Below, piece after piece: positions 56,185 to 64,000 of a DNA stretch of 64,000 bases. The notes beneath the pieces were generated by a model. It ran no database searches. It was not told the DNA's origin and saw only the letters and a list, made by a program, of their open reading frames with translations. Each line of letters opens with the position of its first letter. The stretch's first letter is position 1. Where the stretch lies: assembly GCA_030770425.1 (NCBI GenBank), contig JASJFT010000131.1, forward strand, positions 1 through 64,000, written 5' to 3'. This stretch comes from Darksidea phi (taxonomy: Eukaryota; Ascomycota; Dothideomycetes; Pleosporales; Lentitheciaceae). Made by a program: the position numbers and the translations under genes.

Positions 56185-56932
56185 GGTTTCTTCTGTTCGG
56201 CTGGGCGATAGGGATCGTCACCCGCTTTTCTCTTGTCGATGACGGGAGATGTTAGGCGTGGTCTTGTATACGGTGTTGTGATCTGGTATATATTGGTATT
56301 TGGACTGAGACATAGGGTATTAGCTGGCATGAGTATTATTAGCTAGGGTAATTGGAGTTGGCGTTCCGGATGGTAACTGCTTTCGAGGGGCCTTCTTTTT
56401 CTTCCGTGGTACGCATCTGCGTCGGTCTAGTCTCAACTGGCACCTCCCTTGCTGTCATCACCGATGGGCCGGAACCATCACGTATCCACCTCACCCTAGA
56501 AGCGACACCATGTGAAGGAATGTGGCTGAAGTGCACCAGCCACACCAAATCGAGCGCCGAGCGCCGAGCTCCGACGATGTCATGGACGGGTCCTTTCACA
56601 TGCTTCCTCCGGCTCATACACCCGTTTCGTCCACATCACGCGTCACATGCCTGCGCCAGTCACGGCGGGATCAAAGAAAGCGGCTTGCTTGACAGCGCGC
56701 TGCTGTAGCCATGGATTATGGCTGAGCCCCGTCTCTTTGCTACTCCACTAAATCTTACACAATCGCTACCGCCGGAGCAAACTTACCGTACATACGGCGC
56801 GATATCTTTATGGATACGACGCTACGGGCACACTTCTTGCCGTGATTTGTACTATCAAACGAGGGCTGAAAGAACAGAGTAGTAGGGCTCCTGTGGGAGT
56901 TGAGGGATTGAAGGCGCCTGACGGTTTTGAGA
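56185..56932. other. Intergenic region before alpha/beta-hydrolase gene
   Basis: About 750 bases; small frames only. A short GAGCGCC tandem at about 56560-56575. Confidence 0.5.
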
Positions 56933-59341
56933 ATGATCGATCATGTACTGGGCAGGCCGTCGGTGCCGTTCCGGAAAGTCCAAGTGCTGGCAGTAGTGTC
57001 TTTCTGGAGCTTCTACCTCTACAGGTACGTCTGTATCCCCCATACACTTCGCTCAGAGCTGATACTTGCATGTAGAGGCAACCGCCATGGCCCACCTCTC
57101 CTGCGCCGCATCTCCGCCCTCCTCTCTACCAAGCTCACCACCTGGCAAACCGTCCTTATAACTCTCCTCTACCTCTACGTCGCCCGCAACTTCGGCAAAC
57201 TCGTCGGCCTCGAATGCCCCGAACCCCTCGCAAACCTCTACACGCGCTCCTACTTCCGCGCCACATGGGTTACGACCGCCCTCGATGCCGGCTTCTGGTC
57301 CGCCATGCGTATAAAGCGGAAGGGCGTACGCGACCTTTTGAGCATGGTGTTTGCGGTATATTACCTCGTATGTGCGGAACAGGCGGACGAGAAGGTGCGG
57401 AAGGTCAGGAGTACGTTGACCGTGGAGCATATGAGGGTTAGCTGGAACAAGGGAACCACACCGTACTTGAATGCCTTGACGGGGTTGATGAGACCCCGCT
57501 TGATGTGGTATCCGCCGCGGAAGATACGGATCCCGAGACCGAGGGAGAGTAGCTACCGGGAGCCGGTTATCGGGTGGCTCTACTTCAATGGCCCGCTTTC
57601 TGCGCTGAAGAGGCAGGAGAAGGTTGTCTTGGATATACCGGGCGGCGGGTTCGTTGCGATGGATCCGCGGAATCACGATGACAAGTTGATGGGCTGGGCT
57701 GGGAAGACGGGCTTGCCGGTGCTTAGTCTGGATTACAGGAAGGCGCCTGAGTGGCCATATCCATATGCGCTGAACGAGTGCTATGATGTCTATCACACGA
57801 TTGTCGCTACGAGGGGGAGATGCATGGGGCTCTCGGGAGAGAAGACGCCGAAGATTGTGGTGTCGGGTGATTCCGCTGGCGGGAATTTGGCTGTTGGCCT
57901 CGTCTTGATGATCATTCAGGCTGCATCGACGGAGACAAGGAGGTGGCACGGCGAGCGCGAGTTACCGCCTCCGGTGGGCGTAGTTCTCATCTACCCAGCG
58001 CTGGATATGAACATCGGCAACTGGATGACGGACGAACAGATGGCGCTTATCCGTGATCGAAAGAGCCGCAAACAGAACAAGCCTATTTTGAAGCAGAAGA
58101 GCGAGGACTATCGTCATCTTGCGCCAAATACACCTGGCGCATCAGACCACTCAGACAGCGAGGACGAAAGCTACAGCAAGAGCAAGGCTAAGCTTGCTGA
58201 TCCGTCTGCTCCACCACCTATGAGCGAGCGCGTGCTCACGTCTCCACGGACCGCTATCCATCTCGCTGCAGCACATACGGGAAGGGATAGTCAATCGATT
58301 CCTCCGACTCCTGGATCTACATTCGCAAACATGAACGGAACTATCTCAGGTCCTATGGTACAAACGCCAGATACTCTGGTACCCACCTCGGCACCAGCCG
58401 CGCCTCCTACGACCATCAAGACACGCTTAGCAATGTCAAGTATGATATCGTACTTTAACGACCGCATACTTACTCCCGAAATGATGCGCGCCATGATCAT
58501 CCTCTATATCGGACCCCACCACCGCCCCGATTTCAGCACCGACTTCCTCCTCTCACCCCTTCTCGCCCCGGAGTCACTACTTGCAAAGTTCCCTCGGACG
58601 TGGATGCTTACAGGCGAGCGCGACCCCCTCGTCGACGACACTGTCATCTTCGCTGGCCGTCTGCGTCAAGCAAAGCGCGCAGAGTGGGTTTTCGGCAAGG
58701 AGATGGGACTCGACTGGGCAAGAGGCGAGTTCCGAGAAGAAGACTGGGTTAATGTCGACCTCATACCTGGTATATCCCATGGCTTCCTGCAGTTTGTGTC
58801 TGTGTTCCCCGAGGGCTGGAGGTATATCACGCGGTGCGGCAAGTGGTTTAACGAGGCCTTCGAGTGGGAAGAGAGCAAGGGCGCCATGACGGAAGCAGCA
58901 ACCCCGATGCCGGGGGACGAGATCGACCGATATTATACGAAGGAACGTGGTGATTACTTTGGTTCTAGCGCAACGCTTGGACTTGCGGAAGCCGTTAACG
59001 GCCTCGCCCGGTCGCGCTCCGGACGGCATCATCAGCGATCCGGTACCGCTTCTTCCGCCGACGAAGATAGACCACTTGAGATGACCGTGTTACCGAGGGG
59101 CTCGGTATCTAAAGGCAAGGGCAAGGGAGCTTCGCCAAAGGAGAACGGCGTCGCTAAAGAGGGATCCCAGAAGTCGGCAAATGCCGGTCTGAGGGGCCCT
59201 GGCAGAGGGAGAGGAAGGGGTAAGAAGGAGAGGGGCTCTAGAAGGAAGAGTCTGGTCAGTCTAGCTAGTGAAGACGATTTGCTTGGGAGGAGGATGAAGG
59301 GGTTTACCAGCGGGTTGGGCGGTGGCGAGGAGTGCGTTTAG
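56933..59341 (+). CDS. Membrane-anchored alpha/beta-hydrolase (hormone-sensitive lipase-like)
   Basis: The start is the ATG at 56933. Exons 56933-57024 and 57076-59341 give 785 residues; the 51-base intron has no stop and keeps frame, so a retained form adds 17 residues. Two N-terminal hydrophobic segments ('VQVLAVVSFWSFYLY' and 'WQTVLITLLYLYVA') suggest ER or lipid-droplet anchoring. Oxyanion motif 'LDIPGGGFVAM' (GGG preceded by Pro rather than His), nucleophile elbow GDSAGGNLA near residue 295, acid in 'TGERDPLVDDT' and base in 'ISHGFLQF' form a complete triad. A low-complexity insert of about 120 residues (Ser/Pro/Asp-rich) separates the elbow from the acid, and the C-terminus is Lys/Arg/Gly-rich. 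Family: alpha/beta-hydrolase fold-3. Probably a steryl ester or acylglycerol lipase; substrate not determinable. Confidence 0.86.
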   Translation: MIDHVLGRPSVPFRKVQVLAVVSFWSFYLYRYVCIPHTLRSELILACRGNRHGPPLLRRISALLSTKLTTWQTVLITLLYLYVARNFGKLVGLECPEPLANLYTRSYFRATWVTTALDAGFWSAMRIKRKGVRDLLSMVFAVYYLVCAEQADEKVRKVRSTLTVEHMRVSWNKGTTPYLNALTGLMRPRLMWYPPRKIRIPRPRESSYREPVIGWLYFNGPLSALKRQEKVVLDIPGGGFVAMDPRNHDDKLMGWAGKTGLPVLSLDYRKAPEWPYPYALNECYDVYHTIVATRGRCMGLSGEKTPKIVVSGDSAGGNLAVGLVLMIIQAASTETRRWHGERELPPPVGVVLIYPALDMNIGNWMTDEQMALIRDRKSRKQNKPILKQKSEDYRHLAPNTPGASDHSDSEDESYSKSKAKLADPSAPPPMSERVLTSPRTAIHLAAAHTGRDSQSIPPTPGSTFANMNGTISGPMVQTPDTLVPTSAPAAPPTTIKTRLAMSSMISYFNDRILTPEMMRAMIILYIGPHHRPDFSTDFLLSPLLAPESLLAKFPRTWMLTGERDPLVDDTVIFAGRLRQAKRAEWVFGKEMGLDWARGEFREEDWVNVDLIPGISHGFLQFVSVFPEGWRYITRCGKWFNEAFEWEESKGAMTEAATPMPGDEIDRYYTKERGDYFGSSATLGLAEAVNGLARSRSGRHHQRSGTASSADEDRPLEMTVLPRGSVSKGKGKGASPKENGVAKEGSQKSANAGLRGPGRGRGRGKKERGSRRKSLVSLASEDDLLGRRMKGFTSGLGGGEECV

Positions 59342-59960
59342 TATAGATGGGTTTATAGATTGGTCTCGCGACCTAGCGATGCATTTGTTTGTGCATGGGA
59401 GTGGTGTTTGTTGCATTGAATAAGTGTGAGTGTAGTGCGTAGTATATGTAGCATTTTTATTTTTCTGATTAACTAGTTTTTCGTCTTTGTTTTCCCCTCC
59501 TAGCGACCTATGATGTTGGTTATTAATATGTATGTTATCGTACAACAATGCCTCCCTTGTCCCTAGTTACTTATTATGGTATTCGATGTCTTTTTCTCCT
59601 CCTTTCGCTGGGTTCCTGACTATTACTTTTTACAATACTGAGTGAGATTTGTGCCCCGTGTCGTTCGGTGGGTATGGCGGGCCTTGTGGGTTGGTGCAGA
59701 GGATGTGGTGCGTTGGACGGCGTTTAGATTAGTGGTGTGAGTGGCTCGTTGTTGTCCGTGTGTTGAGTGGTGCCAGCCTAGCCGATTCCCCACATCACAC
59801 CCTTCCCTCCCGCTCCCCCATCACCCAATCCACCCCCACTTGTCCTCCTAGCTTATTCTGTCCAACGTATTACTTCCCGTCGTCGCTTTCCACCCATGAA
59901 ATTACTCCTCCCAACCGCATACCCCCTCTCTTCTCTTCTCTTCTCTTCTCGTCCCTTCTC
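59342..59960. other. Convergent intergenic region with pyrimidine runs
   Basis: T-rich 3' sequence, then C/T-rich tracts including a TCTCT/TTCTC run at about 59930-59950. No gene recognised. Confidence 0.55.
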
Positions 59961-60167
59961 CTATTTACTAACCTTCTTCCAAAGACAATGATCACACATG
60001 CCTTGACTCCTATTCTCCACTTTGTGCTCGCGGTCTGCGGTCGGACAGGGCGCGCCTAAACGCATCGTTTCGGCTGTTTCGCACAGACGGAGGATGGGGC
60101 CGTTGCCGGGGGTGGGTTGCGGCACCCAGTGGTTGCAGCTATAGATTGTATAGAGGACTTGGCACAT
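59961..60167 (-). CDS. Small Cys-rich protein starting MC (family member a)
   Basis: 68 residues, starting at the ATG at 60167. The frame is open upstream to 60392, but that part is basic and unlike the rest. Starts MCQVLYTIYSCNH, then Pro/Gly-rich, then Cys at residues 29 and 41 and a C-terminal 'GMCDHCLWKK' (CxxC). The layout C-x8-C-x-H ... C ... C ... CxxC suggests a small zinc-binding fold. It resembles the two plus-strand proteins at 62290 and 62989 and, from memory, many unnamed small fungal proteins that begin MC and carry YxxC(G/N)H. No signal peptide, so it is probably intracellular. Function unknown. Confidence 0.5.
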   Translation of the reverse strand: MCQVLYTIYSCNHWVPQPTPGNGPILRLCETAETMRLGAPCPTADREHKVENRSQGMCDHCLWKKVSK

Positions 60168-62289
60168 GGTTGTGGGGATGGTTGAGAGTTGCGATGTTAC
60201 GAGGAGACGGATCGAGGAGCGTGAGGTTTTTGCGGGGTTTGATGTGCGTAGGCGTGTAGATCGGGATATCGTGTGTGGGCGTGGATACTGTTGGCCTGGC
60301 TGGCGACCCCAATCCTCCGATATCTTCAAACCTTTTGCTTTTCCTTCTTCTCGTGCTCGGATGCTGGCTCCTGCGGGTACGTGTACACACACTCACACAC
60401 AACCATCAGCACTGAACGGGTACAGCGCCGGACCACCAGAGCGATTCTTTTGCGTTTTGTTTTAAAGCTAAGTTGCCTGCGAGACGCAGTAGTGGACTTA
60501 CAGAGAGCGAAGGAGTGTGCGGACGAGGTCTTTCTAGATAGAGAGAGCGGTAATGTGGTAACGGGGCCTCGCGGGACAAAGGTGTAAGCAGTTGCGAAAA
60601 GGATACGAAAAGGAACGCTCAACGAAAAAGAAGCACAACCCCCAGCGGAGCAAGAGAGAAAGAGGGGTAACGGAGAAAGGGAGACGCCCTTTCCTCGAAA
60701 AACCTGCGACGACAAGAAAAAGCAACGGTGCACACACAGACTCCCATCGCGAAACCACAACAACCATCGTCCACCGGAACGCAGATCCAAGGTTGCACGA
60801 GACCACCGCCTCCCCAGCGCCGCAGGCGTCGGCAAGGGAGGCATCGAAGGCTTTTCAAGTTTCCTTTACCATCGTGTGTATGACGCTGTGGAAGTTTTTC
60901 GGTTCGGGAGAAAGGTCCGGGAGAAAGGTCCGGGACGAATGACACCGTGCCGCAGGCAGAGGTGGAAGCGAAGAGGCGTGCTGTGTCGCTCATACAGGTT
61001 AGCGTGTTGAGGCTTGCCGGACCATGTGAGGCATGCTGCGATACCTACATGTATCAGCTGCACGATCGGATGAAAGTCGATCTGCGGGTTTCCAGCTGCT
61101 TGGAAGGGTGCATCGGCGCTAGCCTGTGTCTGATGGCGGAATGGGGCCGATACGTTCCACGGCCCTTTGGCGACGGCACAATGGACCTGGTGCTGGGATG
61201 TTCCGTCGACTTGGGTGTTGCATCGTGGGACTTAAATGTACGTAGTGACTCTCCTTGGGTTCTTTCGAAGGGTGCGCTTTGAGGATGGTCGCGTTCGCGT
61301 GGTAAGGTAGTAGTTGCGGGCATTTTCTGCGCAAGTATCATCGTCTTCCACTTGCGATAGCAGGGCGAGCGAGCGGGTGCTTGCGATGAGGACGTTGTGC
61401 TAGTATTACAAGCGAGTCAGGTCGAGGAGCATGCTTTTGAGTTGATGAACGGTTGCAGAGTCAACTGCGTGTGGATATGGTCCTCGCGCAGTGCACTGGC
61501 ATCTATTCGCCTTGGTGGAGAAGATGCTGCGAGCAACGCCGGGCTGAGCAATTCCATAGATCGTCGGACGAGGAGATCAATGCTAGTAGTAACATGTACA
61601 CACGACGGCCGAGAAAGCACCTTCCGTTCGAGGCCTCGAAATATCCACCTCGTCATCCTCTAAGTTCATCACTCCCCGGCATATGGAATCCAATCTCCCA
61701 GCGACCAGTCGCATGGCCGGATCTATCAAAAGCAAATATAGATCGGGTGTGCTTACCCCTAATGCCGGATAGTTCGAAAACCTACGTCGTACATATTTGC
61801 TTTTTTGCACGTCCTCTGCATAGCTTCTAAAGGCGGGATTGGTGCTCAAGACTAGTTTCCAGAAGTGGTCTGGTTGTAATGATATTTCTTCTTTTTTGGG
61901 CCGTCCGTAGAGAGCGGCTGAGCTGACTCTGAGCTCGCCGTGATTGAGTTTGCATGGTTAGTGTTGTTATGATGCTAGGTATCTACGGACATTCCGCCGT
62001 GATTCGTTGGGTTGTAGAATTTAAGTTTAGACAATGCCTTGTATGAAAGATTGGACCCCCTTGCGAGAAGGCGGCAAGCGTACGAACACGTTCTGACTCT
62101 ATTTCTACATATATCCACGGTAACCCAAGAGTCACCACTCGAAAACCTCCTGACTTCTTCCATCGACAACGAACTCACGCATCCAACACGTCGGCATACA
62201 CCCAGATCACGAACCCTCCACCAAGCTAGCGAAAAAACCTTGCCGTATTTACTTCACGTATATGAGCACAAACACTCATACCGAACAAC
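60168..62289. other. 2.1-kb region with no recognised gene
   Basis: Several overlapping frames on both strands without family resemblance. A tandem GAGAAAGGTCCGG duplication occurs at about 60907-60935. The plus-strand frame 60947-61282 is Cys-containing and meets a GTACGT donor at 61239, so an unrecognised exon there cannot be excluded. Confidence 0.4.
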
Positions 62290-62484
62290 ATGTGCGGTCC
62301 AGCGTGCAATCGTTACACCGTCTGCGGCCACTACTATCCAACACAGCTCTGTGCTTCCGGTCAGTCGTTTGGCCCCGACCTTTGTCACCAGTTCCAGCCT
62401 TCACCGCAGCATGTGAAAAACTTTATAACGGATACGTGTCCTGGGTGCAAGAGTATCTTTGGGTATGGGTCAAGACATCGATGA
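62290..62484 (+). CDS. Small Cys-rich protein MCG...YTVCGH (family member b)
   Basis: 64 residues. Opens MCGPACNRYTVCGHYYPTQ then LCA, with later Cys at residue 32 and a CPGC pair near residue 51, ending basic. The first 22 residues align without a gap to member c at 62989 with 12 identities (M, C2, G3, Y9, T10, V11, C12, G13, H14, L20, C21, A22). The Cys after position 22 and the terminal CxxC also correspond. Metal binding is likely from the spacing; role unknown. Gene status rests on the conserved pattern, not on expression. Confidence 0.55.
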   Translation: MCGPACNRYTVCGHYYPTQLCASGQSFGPDLCHQFQPSPQHVKNFITDTCPGCKSIFGYGSRHR

Positions 62485-62988
62485 AAGCCGGGCTGGAGCA
62501 ATAAGGAAAATAACGGGAGCTGAGAAGTGATTTGCTGTTTTGGAGGACGTATATGGAAATAACACTGGCGGCTAGGGAATATTTTGGACTAGAATTATCG
62601 CTTTTCGGCTTGTTTGGCGAATATATAATGGACGTGTTTTCAGACTCACCAACATCTCTTGCAGCAGTGTTTCTAGATCGAGCCAACACTGCTAGACCTT
62701 ACTTCAAGATACAAACGAAGGCTGAACAAAATTGCTGAGTTGCGCTGATCTTTCATAACAATACTTCCTGTACAAACAATGACTGCTCATTCTTGGCCAG
62801 CAAATGTTCTAGACTTATATTTTGTATAAATGTACCCGAGCTCGAGACCACCAGGACCAAGGCACAGTATCTTTCACAGGCGATTTCGGGCTACAGATTA
62901 ATTCAAAAAGTCCTCAGAAAACACCAACACCTTCAAAGCCTGAACTAACACCTACAGTACCAAACTATCAAAACCATATCATCCCGAG
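62485..62988. other. Spacer between the two Cys-rich paralogues
   Basis: About 500 bases, AT-richer than average, no gene recognised. Holds the presumed promoter of the right paralogue with a TATA-like TTTGTATAAAT at about 62820-62830. Confidence 0.5.
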
Positions 62989-63252
62989 ATGTGCGGTGCC
63001 AACTCCACCGCATACACAGTCTGCGGACATGTTAGAAGCAATGCACTCTGCGCATTCTCAATTCCCAGCAACAATGGAATGGTCTGTATATTGACATCGG
63101 TAACGCCCAATATCCTTAATGGGATCTTGGACTCTTGTAAGGAATGCCACGATGCGCGTGTTAGGGACTGCGAACGGTGCCGGTGCGAATGTTGTGTGTG
63201 TCAGTGGGTCCTCGGTCTCGAGGCTTCTGAGAGAACGGGAAATCTGATATGA
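62989..63252 (+). CDS. Small Cys-rich protein MCG...YTVCGH (family member c)
   Basis: 87 residues with 12 cysteines. Opens MCGANSTAYTVCGHVRSN then LCA, as in member b. It then has Cys 33, a CKEC pair near residue 50, and a further Cys cluster (C-ER-C-R-C-E-CC-V-C) absent from b. Same strand and orientation as b, 500 bases away: a tandem duplication is the simplest explanation. No signal peptide. Probably a zinc-binding or metal-binding small protein; function unknown. An intron removing part of the C-terminal Cys cluster cannot be excluded. Confidence 0.55.
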   Translation: MCGANSTAYTVCGHVRSNALCAFSIPSNNGMVCILTSVTPNILNGILDSCKECHDARVRDCERCRCECCVCQWVLGLEASERTGNLI

Positions 63253-64000
63253 ACGAAGCACGCGGTAGGGATGTGCCGGGGCGTCGGTTTGGGGTGCGAG
63301 ATGAAGCGGTTGTGCCAATAGCTTCTATAGTAAAGTGGCTGTTTGTACAACTTTTATTTATATTTTACATTAAATATTAAATATTAACTATCAAACTAGA
63401 TACATTGTTTAAGTGAGCTACGTGGTTTGAGTAGTTTAAGGTATTACCTAATACTGGCTAGCTCTTAAATACCTATCCCAACTTACATACATCTAAGTAC
63501 TTAGAAGTACGCTCCCAAACCTAGGAATATTAAAAGCTAACCAGCCTATAAATCTCTAAATTCCCTATACCTATCGCGGTCTACTCTTAAGACTACAAGA
63601 TATTAGACTATACTAAATTACGAAACCCGCTCTAATTATAAGTACGCGCCGTCTAAACTATTATATCCGCGCGTGCCGCGGACCACTCCGCCTTTTTTCA
63701 ACCATGAGCTCTAGGTAATATACAGCGCTATACTATTCTTTCTCATGCGAAGAGTAGGCGGCGGAGTGATGTATCTATTACTGACATTAGCTACAGAAGG
63801 ATTTAGTCCTGCAATAGTTTGGAATAGACCCTTACTGCATCGACAAGTAGTGTAGAACTTTCCAAAGCTGTCAACTCTATGTTCCTCTAGCGGCACGATG
63901 TGTCTGGATTTATGCATATATATCTAACGTTTACGTTAGTGGCTTTTGTAAGCAACCAACAATCCTCTCAGTAGAGGTGATGGTTTACCCGAGGATGGAT
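63253..64000. other. Terminal AT-rich region, possible transposon relic
   Basis: From about 63340 the sequence becomes AT-rich. Its second half (about 63520-63670) is poor in CA/TG and rich in TA, as in the RIP block at the left end. No coding motif could be read. The last 300 bases return to mixed composition with small frames of no recognised type. Confidence 0.45.

Noticed and set aside
60168..60392. N-terminal extension of the minus-strand Cys-rich protein
   Set aside because: The upstream 75 codons are open but unlike the family; the internal MCQV start matches the MC opening of the two paralogues.
1..64000. tRNA, rRNA or CRISPR features
   Set aside because: No convincing tRNA A/B boxes with a foldable cloverleaf, no rRNA-like sequence and no regularly spaced repeats were found by eye; CRISPR is not expected in a fungus.
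59700..64000. Telomere proximity at the right end
   Set aside because: No TTAGGG/CCCTAA repeats occur; gene-poor character alone does not show a subtelomere.

Overview
The window looks like nuclear DNA of a filamentous ascomycete, most likely a Pezizomycotina fungus and possibly a Dothideomycete. The genes are short with introns of about 46-90 bases (one candidate of 503), the protein families are fungal (Zn2Cys6 regulator, Las17/WASP, Arg8, FRE-type ferric reductase, CE2 esterase), and the left end carries an extreme footprint of repeat-induced point mutation (RIP). The class-level placement is inference.

Layout. 1-14,395 is a gene-free AT-rich block in which CA and TG dinucleotides are almost absent. 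It holds a nested pair of Ty3/Gypsy chromodomain retrotransposons: an inner element (3199-11764, 186-base LTRs, 5-base target duplication ACTAT) sits inside the integrase region of an older outer element (1-3198 plus 11765 to about 12500). A Ty1/Copia RNase H remnant lies at about 13780-14130. 14.4-16.6 kb is a graveyard of protein-coding relics: a ParB-like/DUF3723-like fragment, a C2H2 zinc-finger fragment joined to a methyltransferase fragment, and a cytochrome P450 N-terminus, several with stops of the kind RIP makes. From 17.4 kb onward the sequence is ordinary gene-bearing DNA.

Gene order from 17.4 kb: conserved protein of unknown function (-), Las17/WASP actin nucleation factor (-), Zn2Cys6 regulator (+), FRE-type ferric reductase (+), secreted CE2 acetylxylan esterase (-), candidate BLOC-1 subunit (+), long low-complexity protein with frame breaks (-), a tandem pair of related proteins sharing a C-terminal motif and an intron position (-,-), DUF2470 membrane protein (+), acetylornithine aminotransferase Arg8 (+), SNF2-family ATPase (+), GDSL/SGNH hydrolase with a GC-AG intron (+), HMG-box regulator (+), membrane-anchored alpha/beta-hydrolase (+). 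The right end (59.9-63.3 kb) is gene-poor and carries three very small cysteine-rich ORFs that start MC and share a C-x-H motif; two are clear paralogues.

There is no operon-like logic; the genes are independent housekeeping or accessory loci. The most interesting parts are the nested, differentially mutated transposons, the chimeric pseudogene zone beside them, the tandem paralogue pair at 39.5-42.3 kb, and the small Cys-rich family at the right end. Exon boundaries were placed by eye from splice signals, reading frame and protein-family fit; no alignment or search was run.
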